From contig JAGHVD010000023.1 in NCBI GenBank assembly GCA_018064475.1, positions 1 to 64,000 of the forward strand: a stretch of DNA of 64,000 nucleotides. Reading direction: 5' to 3'. Below the pieces are notes generated by a model that was not told the origin of the DNA, searched no databases, and worked only from the letters and a program-made list of their open reading frames with translations. The stretch's first letter is position 1. Each line of letters starts with the position of its first letter. This document shows positions 36,494 to 43,457 of this stretch, one piece after another. Position numbers and translations under genes: made by a program. Origin of the DNA: Candidatus Scatonaster coprocaballi (GTDB lineage: Bacteria; Bacillota; Clostridia; Saccharofermentanales; Saccharofermentanaceae).

Positions 36494-36537
36494 AGAGAAG
36501 AGAGGGTGGTTTATGTGTTTCCCACCCTCTCTTTTCT
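36494..36537 (-). terminator. Terminator after the alaS-HIT operon
   Basis: 16-position stem (one G-T pair): 36494-36509 with 36522-36537, core GAGAGGGTGG/CCACCCTCTC. Followed on the minus strand by CTTTTCCATTTA. It lies 58 bases past the HIT gene stop. Confidence 0.75.
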
Positions 36538-36594
36538 ATTTACTTCAAAGTATCGATTGATTTGCTTCTCTTCACGTTCTCGTGAAAGAAATGA

Positions 36595-36936
36595 TTAGAT
36601 CATCTTCTCGGAAAGCTTCACACCGCCCAATATATGGAAGTGAACATGCTTCACTGTCTGTCCGCCGAATTCGCGGCAGTTGTTGATGATGCGGAATCCC
36701 TCGTCGATGCCCGTTGCCTTTACAACTTCCGGTACTGCATCAAGCACGTCTCCCAGCGCAGCCTTGCCTTCTTCAGAAGAAGACATATCAAGAATATCGT
36801 CGAAGTGCTTCTTCGGCACGATCAGCACGTGAACCGGTGTAGCAGGATTGATATCCTTGAAGCACAATACCTTGTCATTCTCATATACTTTGGTAGACGG
36901 GATCTTGCCGTCAACAATATCACAGAATAAGCACAT
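36595..36936 (-). CDS. HIT-family nucleotide hydrolase (HinT-like)
   Basis: 113 residues. CxxC start (MCLFCDIVDGKIPSTKVYEND) and catalytic histidine triad QTVKHVHFHILGG near the C-terminus, as in HinT/HIT purine phosphoramidases. Cytoplasmic; family role is cleavage of AMP-lysine-type phosphoramidates and adenylates. It directly follows alaS (21 bases). HinT-type enzymes are known to act on adenylated by-products of aminoacyl-tRNA synthetases, so the pairing makes sense, but the link here is inference. Confidence 0.93.
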   Translation of the reverse strand: MCLFCDIVDGKIPSTKVYENDKVLCFKDINPATPVHVLIVPKKHFDDILDMSSSEEGKAALGDVLDAVPEVVKATGIDEGFRIINNCREFGGQTVKHVHFHILGGVKLSEKMI

Positions 36937-36957
36937 ATTATCTCCTCCTTCTACGAA

Positions 36958-39648
36958 TCAGAGCATCTTCTCTAATTCAGTCTTGACTGCAGCCAATGCA
37001 TCGTCGATGCCGGCCGGATTCTTACCACCGGCCTGAGCCATGTTCGGACGTCCGCCGCCGCCACCACCTACGATCGGTGCGATAGACTTAATGAGGTTAC
37101 CTGCATGTGCGCCGGCCTTCACTGCGCTATCCGAAGCCATGATGACAATGTTCACTTTACCATCGATGGATGAGAGCAGTGCAACCACACCATCCTGGAT
37201 CTTATCCTTCATGGAGTCGCCCAGGTCACGAAGTGCACCCATCTCCACATTATCCACACGAGCTGCCAAGAGCTTGATGCCCTTCACTTCCTGCGTCTGG
37301 CTGGTCAAATCACCCAGCGCATCCTTGGCCGCCTGAGACTTCAAAGACTCGATCTCGGCATTGGCCGCTTTCAAGCTGCTCTGCAGATGTGCAATCTTCG
37401 AAACGATTTCAGAATTGCTGGACTTCAACATCTTCGCAATCTCCGCAACCATATCTTCCATTTCCTTGTAGTAGTTCATGACACCTTCACCGGTCAGCGC
37501 TTCAATACGACGGATACCTGCCGCAACACCAGATTCAGAAAGGATCTTGATGCGGGAGATCTGTGCGGTATTGCTAACATGTGTACCACCGCAAAGCTCA
37601 ACGGAGAAAGCTTTCTTGAAGTCTTCCTTGTTGTCGCCGCTGGTACCCTTGCCCATGCTGACTACACGAACAACATCTTTGTATTTCTCGCCGAACAGTG
37701 CCATTGCACCGGTCTCGGCAACATCCTTCAGGTTCATCTCATCGGTGTGAACAACAAGGCCGGCTTCGATCTGTGCATTGACGATGCGCTCCACTTCAGC
37801 GATCTGTTCAGCCGTCATGGCCTGATCGTGAGAGAAGTCGAAACGCAGACGATCCGGTGTAACCAGAGAACCCTTCTGCTCAACGTGATCACCCAGAACG
37901 GTCTTCAGTGCTTTCTGAAGAAGATGTGTCGCAGAGTGATTCTTGCAGGTATTCTGTCGATTTGCAGTATCCACAGCGAGGTTGGCATCTTCGTTCACAC
38001 GGATGGTACCTCTGGAGCAATAACCGGTATGGCCGATTCTTGTCTCAGAAAGGTGGACTGCCTCCGTCACGATAAATTCACCTTCAGCGGTGACGATGAT
38101 ACCCTTATCGCCGACCTGACCACCCATGGTGCCATACATGCAGGATACGTTGGTAATGATGGTTCCGTTCTCGCCTTCGCGAAGTGCTTCGGTAAGTTTC
38201 TTCTCATCCGCAATGGCCAGGATGCGACCACGGCAGGACAACTCATCGTAGCCCACGAACTTTGTCACGATACTATCGTCCAATTCGGCAAAAACACCTT
38301 CCGAGGAGCCAAGCTTGGCAGAGAAGTTCTGATTGTCACGAGCCTTCTGCTTCTGCTCTTCCATTGCGACCTTGAAGCCTTCTTCATCAACGGCCAATCC
38401 CTCTTCTTCTGCAAGTTCAACCGTAAGTTCGATTGGGAAACCGAATGTATCGTAAAGATAGAATGCATCCTTACCTTCAATGCTCTTCTTTCCGGAAGAA
38501 GCCGCACCATCCAAGATCTTCTTGAATTCCTTCATACCATTCTCGAGTGTGCTCTCGAAACGGTCGATCTCCTTGGTCAACTCATTCAAGATGAACGCTC
38601 TGCTCTTGATCAGAAGCGGATAGCTGTTGCAGTAGATCTCATCAATGTAGATCGTAGCGATCTTCAGGATATCGTCTTTCTTCATGTTGAGTGCACGAGC
38701 GTGACGTACCGCACGACGGATCAGTCGACGAAGTACATAGCCAGCGCCTGCATTAGCCGGAACCAACTTCGCTGCATCACCGATCAACATGACGGATGTA
38801 CGGGTGTGGTCAGCAAGAATACGCATGGAACGGGTCATCTTCTCGTCCTCGTTATACTTCTGGCCGGAGACCTTCTCGATATATGCAATGACCGGTGCAA
38901 ACAGATCGATCTGGTAGACATCCTTGGAACCATTCAGGAAAGCGAGAATACGCTCAAGACCCCAACCGGTATCTACGTTCTTCTGCTTCAATGGTGTCAG
39001 TGAACCATCCTTATGCTTCTCATACTGCATGAATACGTCGTTACCAAGTTCGGTATACTTGCCGCAGCTGCAGCCAGGACCGCAATCCGGGCCACAATCC
39101 GGCTTGTCTGCGATATAGAACATCTCACTGTCCGGACCACATGGGCCATACTCCAGACCCCACCAGTTGTCCTCGGCTGGAAGATAGTAAATATTCTCTT
39201 TCTTGAAACCGGAAGCGATACGATATTCGGCGCCTTCTTCATCACGAGGTGCATTCTCGTCACCGGCAAAAACAGTTGCAGCGAGGTGATCGGCATCGAA
39301 TCCGAAGACCTGTGTCAGAAGATCGAAGCTCCACTGGCAACGCTCTTTCTTGAAGTAATCACCGAGGCTCCAGGAACCCATCATCTCGAAGAAGGTAACG
39401 TGGCTCTTATCACCAACGGAATCAATATCATTGGTACGAACACAACCCTGAACATTGCAAAGACGTGTGCCCAGAGGATGCTTCTGGCCAAGAAGATAAG
39501 GCATCAGTGGCTGCATGCCGGCCACGTTAAAAAGTACGCCGGTCGATCCGTCAGACACCAGTGATACGGCGCCGACATCTACATGACCACGATCGATATA
39601 GAACTGCTTCCATGTATTTCTCAATTCATCTGAGGTAAACTGTCTCAT
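36958..39648 (-). CDS. alaS: Alanyl-tRNA synthetase
   Basis: 896 residues from the ATG at 39648 (AAGGAG 8 bases before; conserved start MRQFTSDELRNTWKQFY). Class II catalytic domain (residues 1-240), tRNA-recognition domain (NAGAGYVLRRLIRRAVRHA), editing domain with HSATHLLQKAL and the CGGTHV zinc-site part, and C-Ala domain ending GGGGGGRPNMAQAGGKNPAG. A Cys-rich insertion PDCGPDCGPGCSCGKY in the catalytic domain is seen in some clostridial AlaRS and may bind zinc. Role: charges tRNA-Ala. Followed by the HIT gene. A strong terminator lies only about 50 bases upstream of the start. Confidence 0.97.
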   Translation of the reverse strand: MRQFTSDELRNTWKQFYIDRGHVDVGAVSLVSDGSTGVLFNVAGMQPLMPYLLGQKHPLGTRLCNVQGCVRTNDIDSVGDKSHVTFFEMMGSWSLGDYFKKERCQWSFDLLTQVFGFDADHLAATVFAGDENAPRDEEGAEYRIASGFKKENIYYLPAEDNWWGLEYGPCGPDSEMFYIADKPDCGPDCGPGCSCGKYTELGNDVFMQYEKHKDGSLTPLKQKNVDTGWGLERILAFLNGSKDVYQIDLFAPVIAYIEKVSGQKYNEDEKMTRSMRILADHTRTSVMLIGDAAKLVPANAGAGYVLRRLIRRAVRHARALNMKKDDILKIATIYIDEIYCNSYPLLIKSRAFILNELTKEIDRFESTLENGMKEFKKILDGAASSGKKSIEGKDAFYLYDTFGFPIELTVELAEEEGLAVDEEGFKVAMEEQKQKARDNQNFSAKLGSSEGVFAELDDSIVTKFVGYDELSCRGRILAIADEKKLTEALREGENGTIITNVSCMYGTMGGQVGDKGIIVTAEGEFIVTEAVHLSETRIGHTGYCSRGTIRVNEDANLAVDTANRQNTCKNHSATHLLQKALKTVLGDHVEQKGSLVTPDRLRFDFSHDQAMTAEQIAEVERIVNAQIEAGLVVHTDEMNLKDVAETGAMALFGEKYKDVVRVVSMGKGTSGDNKEDFKKAFSVELCGGTHVSNTAQISRIKILSESGVAAGIRRIEALTGEGVMNYYKEMEDMVAEIAKMLKSSNSEIVSKIAHLQSSLKAANAEIESLKSQAAKDALGDLTSQTQEVKGIKLLAARVDNVEMGALRDLGDSMKDKIQDGVVALLSSIDGKVNIVIMASDSAVKAGAHAGNLIKSIAPIVGGGGGGRPNMAQAGGKNPAGIDDALAAVKTELEKML

Positions 39649-39697
39649 TCTCAAGTCTCCTTCTTCCCACAAGGCCTGTATTTCCGATTTACAGAAA

Positions 39698-39729
39698 ACA
39701 AGGCACGCCTTCGATTTCGCGTGCCTTGT
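39698..39729 (-). terminator. Terminator/attenuator just upstream of alaS
   Basis: 11-bp perfect stem ACAAGGCACGC / GCGTGCCTTGT with a 10-base loop, followed on the minus strand by TTTTCTG. It may end the WYL gene transcript or act as an attenuator of alaS, because a second GCCTTGT copy lies at 39669-39675. Confidence 0.72.
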
Positions 39730-39753
39730 AATTTTACATGATTTCCATAAGAA

Positions 39754-39769
39754 AATCTATATATAGATT
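39754..39769. repeat. Perfect 16-base palindrome upstream of alaS
   Basis: AATCTATATATAGATT, between the WYL gene stop (39808) and the alaS terminator. It could be an operator; no clear promoter overlaps it. Confidence 0.4.
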
Positions 39770-39807
39770 GACGAATGTAAGGTCGATTCTTGATGCTTTC
39801 CTCTTCC

Positions 39808-40806
39808 TTACGCTTCCAATGCTTTGCGTAGATGTTCGTGGTACTGTTTACGAATCTTCTGAGGACCTTCGATCGTGAACTCACCCGCATACTGGCTCAC
39901 CCAACTAAAGAAGGTAGGGCTGACATGAATATTCACATTCGCGATGAGAAAATCCGGATCTTTCGAGTCACGCATCACATTTACCGACTGGTCGAACTTA
40001 TCGAAGAACTGATTCAGTAGTTTCTTATGGAAGCGAAGCTGAACCGTCTCCTCTTTGTCCGAACCATACATACTGAATGTACTGTCAATATACTTGGCAA
40101 CGTTGAAGCCCTCCGGTGGACTGATCAGTTCTTTGTCATCAGCCACCTGCACATTCTTCATGCGGTCCACACGGAAGTGGTAGAGTTTCGTCTCTTCACC
40201 CTGCGCACTTTGTTCCGGTCTTGTCCCGACACAGTAGTAGAACCCGTTATCCCACACAAGTGTGTAGGGATGAAGAATATACTTCATTCCGCCACGCTTC
40301 GGCACAGCCCCTGCGCCCAGCACATACTCGTAGTACTGGAAGGTCACCGGATGTTTCTCATTGATTGCAGTACGAATGGCAGAAGTTGAATAAAGCACAT
40401 CGTTATTCTTGGACGAATGGCGGCCAAGATAGTGGATCTGGGCATTCAGTTCCTGGGCCTTATAGAAAGATGTAAGATCCTTCAGTTTATGGATCAGATT
40501 GGACTTCTTCTTCTCCGTCATGAAACTTGCAGACTCCACCGCATCGATGAGGATCATGATTTCTTCCAACTCGAAATCGCGATGTTCCACGTAGTAACGA
40601 GGCGGTTTGCCCGCATTCTCCACGTTGATCATATCACGCAGGATCTCGATGTCTCGAGACAGCGCCTTACGCTCTACCGGATACCCCATTTTCTCCAGTC
40701 TGCCTTCGAGTTCAACGCGTGTCAGGCCATGTTTCTCGTCCGTTTCTTTCAGAAGGATCCCCGCCAATTGGAGTAATCTCTGTTTACCATTCTCTGTATT
40801 CGCCAT
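39808..40806 (-). CDS. WYL-domain transcriptional regulator
   Basis: 332 residues: N-terminal winged helix (KQRLLQLAGILLKETDEKHG, then TRVELEGRLEKMGYPVERKALSRDIEIL), central WYL domain (VTFQYYEYVLGAGAVPKRGGMKYILHPYTLVWDNGFYYCVGT) and a WCX-type C-terminal domain (VQLRFHKKLLNQFFDKFDQ). Family role: ligand- or nucleic-acid-sensing regulators. No obvious target; it is divergent from the DUF1015 operon, whose promoter carries a palindrome. GGAAGGAG precedes the ATG. Confidence 0.88.
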   Translation of the reverse strand: MANTENGKQRLLQLAGILLKETDEKHGLTRVELEGRLEKMGYPVERKALSRDIEILRDMINVENAGKPPRYYVEHRDFELEEIMILIDAVESASFMTEKKKSNLIHKLKDLTSFYKAQELNAQIHYLGRHSSKNNDVLYSTSAIRTAINEKHPVTFQYYEYVLGAGAVPKRGGMKYILHPYTLVWDNGFYYCVGTRPEQSAQGEETKLYHFRVDRMKNVQVADDKELISPPEGFNVAKYIDSTFSMYGSDKEETVQLRFHKKLLNQFFDKFDQSVNVMRDSKDPDFLIANVNIHVSPTFFSWVSQYAGEFTIEGPQKIRKQYHEHLRKALEA

Positions 40807-40994
40807 TACGCAACTCCTTCCCGTTTACAAACATTTGCACCCATTTTTTCCATATACCAATAATGGTACTTCTTATGTTTCTCATTATGCCATATTCAAT
40901 TGTTAAACACCAGAAAAATGTGCCTGCTCTTGTGCTCAATATCCGCATTTGACCGATTTCATCACCTAAACTGTCACATAGATGGGGATTTATT

Positions 40995-41023
40995 TTGTCA
41001 TGCGCGCGTACGCGTGATATAAT
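40995..41023 (+). promoter_or_regulatory. Strong promoter of the DUF1015 operon with operator-like palindrome
   Basis: TTGTCA (40995-41000), 17 bases, TATAAT (41018-41023). The spacer contains the perfect palindrome CGCGTACGCG (41005-41014), well placed to block RNA polymerase if bound. Confidence 0.72.
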
Positions 41024-41066
41024 AGTTGGGCATTTTTACAAAATTATCTAACATGGGAGGATCACC

Positions 41067-42368
41067 ATGAATTCTATTTATGCTGATATTGCCGTAGCGG
41101 CACCGAAGATCCTGCTTCCGAAGCAGGGTACTGATTTGAGTAAATGGGCTGTTATTGCCTGTGACCAGTTCACTTCTGAACCGAAGTACTGGGAAGATGT
41201 TGAGAACACCGTTGGTGAAGCGCCGTCTACGCTTCGCATGTTCTTGCCGGAAGTATATCTGGAGAAAGAATCCGCAGCGCAGATCGATGCTCGTCTTTCT
41301 TCCATCTCTTCCTCCATCACCCGATACATTGACGAAGGCATACTGACCGAGTTGGATCCAGGCTTCATTCTGCTGGACCGCAAGACCAAGATCAATGATT
41401 CTCGCAAAGGTCTGATGCTGGCACTGGATCTGGAACAGTACGATTTCACACCAGGTAACAAGAGTCGCATCCGTGCGACAGAAGGAACGGTACTCTCCCG
41501 TATTCCACCTCGCGTTCGCATTCGTGAGCGTGCACCGATCGAGATGCCACACATCATGGTCCTGATCGACGACCCGAAGCGCACTGTCATTGAGCCTGCC
41601 TTCGCTGCACTTTCCGAAGATAAGGCAAACCTCGTTTACGATACCGCCCTCATGATGGAAGGCGGCCACATCAAGGGCTATTACACACCGGCTACTTCCT
41701 CTGTTGCGTCTTCCATTATTGACGCGTTGCGCAATATTCTCGCAGTTTCTGAAGATGGTTTCCTCTTCGCAGTCGGCGACGGCAACCATTCTCTGGCAAC
41801 AGCCAAGAAGCATTGGGAGAACATCCGTGAGAAGCTTTCTGACGAAGAGAAAGAATCTCATCCGGCTCGATATTGCTTGGTTGAGATCGTCAACATTCAC
41901 GATGAGGGACTTCAGTTCGAGCCGATCCACCGTGTAACCTTCGGTCTTACCAAGGAAACACTTCTTGCGAAGGCTTCGGCATATTTCGCAGACTGTGATC
42001 TCAAGACCGCCGAGGCAGGTGCTTTTGCCAAGGAAGGTAAGCAGGACGGTTCTCAGACGATTCTCGTCACGGACGGTAAGGAAGATTTCACCTTGGTGAT
42101 CGGTCGTCCTTCCCATACATTGGCTGTTGGTTCTCTCCAAGGTTTCCTCGATTCCATCGAGTCCGAGAGCATTCATACCGACTATATCCACGGCGAAGAT
42201 TCTGTCCGCTCCCTCGCAGCCACAGACAAACTCGGTTTCCTCCTGCCGGATGTTTCGAAGAATTCCTTCTTTGAGACCATCAGCAAAGAAGGCGTATTCC
42301 CGAGAAAGACTTTCTCGATGGGTGAAGCCGTCGAGAAGCGTTACTACTTAGAAGCCAAGAAGATCTAA
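41067..42368 (+). CDS. DUF1015 family protein
   Basis: 433 residues. Recognised by the overall pattern: KWAVIACDQFTSEPKYWEDV near the start, RATEGTVLSRIPPRVRIRE, and FLFAVGDGNHSLATAKKHWEN with HPARYCLVEIVNIHDEGL. The GDGNHSLATA motif resembles the ParB/sulfiredoxin-like nucleotide-handling motif (DGHHR) known in this superfamily, so an ATP- or ADP-using activity is plausible but unproven. Soluble, cytoplasmic. GGGAGGA before the ATG. It begins a three-gene run with the FAD oxidoreductase (24 bases downstream) and the DUF2298 protein. Confidence 0.87.
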   Translation: MNSIYADIAVAAPKILLPKQGTDLSKWAVIACDQFTSEPKYWEDVENTVGEAPSTLRMFLPEVYLEKESAAQIDARLSSISSSITRYIDEGILTELDPGFILLDRKTKINDSRKGLMLALDLEQYDFTPGNKSRIRATEGTVLSRIPPRVRIRERAPIEMPHIMVLIDDPKRTVIEPAFAALSEDKANLVYDTALMMEGGHIKGYYTPATSSVASSIIDALRNILAVSEDGFLFAVGDGNHSLATAKKHWENIREKLSDEEKESHPARYCLVEIVNIHDEGLQFEPIHRVTFGLTKETLLAKASAYFADCDLKTAEAGAFAKEGKQDGSQTILVTDGKEDFTLVIGRPSHTLAVGSLQGFLDSIESESIHTDYIHGEDSVRSLAATDKLGFLLPDVSKNSFFETISKEGVFPRKTFSMGEAVEKRYYLEAKKI

Positions 42369-42392
42369 TGTTGAAGGAGACACTCAGAAGAG

Positions 42393-43457
42393 ATGAGTAA
42401 ACAACCCTCCATCTGTGTAATCGGTGCCGGACTTTCCGGACTGGTCTGTGCCTATAAGTTAGCACAGGCCGGCTTTCGCGTACAGGTCGTGGAACAGCAG
42501 TCCACGCCTGGCGGTATGCTGGCCTGCTCACGACTAGGTTCTGAATACATCGAACTACTTCCGCACCACATCCGCAAATCCGACCGTGCCCTTCTCTCCC
42601 TCTTCAAAGACCTCGGTCTTTCAGACGAGTTGCAGTGGTACGATTCTCTGTGGTATGGTCGGGCCGGTCGTAAGAAGCTTGGCTATCCGAACAACGGTTT
42701 CCACTCGCTTCTATCGGCACTGGTCCAGGAAATCACAGACCACGAGGGCATCATTCAATACGGTTATACCGTCACAGAAATCGCCAAGAGTGAAGATCCG
42801 ACACGTCCGAAATATCGTGTTCGCTGTATTCTTTCTGACTCATCCTCAATTATCTTAGAGTGTGATACCATTCTGTACACCGGTTCCTGTCGAAATCTCG
42901 TACATATCACCCATGCGTTAGATATGCCGACGGATTTCCGCGACTCCCTGATGGACGTTACCTATCAGGCCAACATGTGTCTCATGCTTCTTCTCAAGGC
43001 ACCTTTTACCGAGTGTTATTCGCGTCAGAATCCTCAAGATGAGCCTTTCCAACGCATCATTCAGCACACGTCCATGGTCGGCGAGCGTCGTTATGGCGGA
43101 CATGTACTCTACCTTTCCGGAAGTTTTCTGACTTCCTCACCGCTCTGGACAGCCACCGATGCTGAAGTATTCAAGACATTCTTCAAGCGTCTGCAGTATA
43201 TGAATCCAAGCGTAACAAGAAGCGCTGTCCGCACGTGGCGTCTGACACGCACTCGTTATTCCAAGCCGATCAATCGTCCACTTGATGAATTCATACAACC
43301 CATCGACGGGCTGTATGTATGTAGTCTTGCCATGTCTCCGGCACCTACCGAAGATGCCAAATATCGGATGGACGCTTGCGTGTCGCAGGCCAATGCCACC
43401 GTAGCTAAGATTAAGGAGGATTTCTCTCGTGAAAAAGAACTCGACGTCCAACCGTAA
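42393..43457 (+). CDS. FAD-dependent amine-oxidase/UDP-galactopyranose-mutase-like flavoprotein
   Basis: 354 residues. N-terminal Rossmann motif ICVIGAGLSGLVCAYKLAQAG (GxGxxG at 11-16), then VVEQQSTPGGMLACSRLG. The C-terminal FAD-binding part is LDEFIQPIDGLYVCSLAMS. It belongs to the broad NAD(P)-binding-8/FAD-dependent oxidoreductase group that includes protoporphyrinogen oxidase, phytoene desaturase and UDP-galactopyranose mutase; substrate unknown. The downstream DUF2298 gene starts inside it (29-base overlap), a strong sign of shared expression. A sugar- or lipid-linked glycan step would fit the neighbour. Confidence 0.8.
   Translation: MSKQPSICVIGAGLSGLVCAYKLAQAGFRVQVVEQQSTPGGMLACSRLGSEYIELLPHHIRKSDRALLSLFKDLGLSDELQWYDSLWYGRAGRKKLGYPNNGFHSLLSALVQEITDHEGIIQYGYTVTEIAKSEDPTRPKYRVRCILSDSSSIILECDTILYTGSCRNLVHITHALDMPTDFRDSLMDVTYQANMCLMLLLKAPFTECYSRQNPQDEPFQRIIQHTSMVGERRYGGHVLYLSGSFLTSSPLWTATDAEVFKTFFKRLQYMNPSVTRSAVRTWRLTRTRYSKPINRPLDEFIQPIDGLYVCSLAMSPAPTEDAKYRMDACVSQANATVAKIKEDFSREKELDVQP

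Noticed and set aside
37387-39003. Long plus-strand reading frame opposite alaS
   Set aside because: It is the antisense shadow of alaS, without a ribosome site, and its translation has no protein-like features.
39649-39807. T-box riboswitch before alaS
   Set aside because: No AGGGTGGNACCGCG antiterminator sequence and too little room before the upstream gene.
40998-42191. Long minus-strand reading frame opposite the DUF1015 gene
   Set aside because: Antisense shadow of a clear gene with its own promoter and ribosome site; runs through that promoter.
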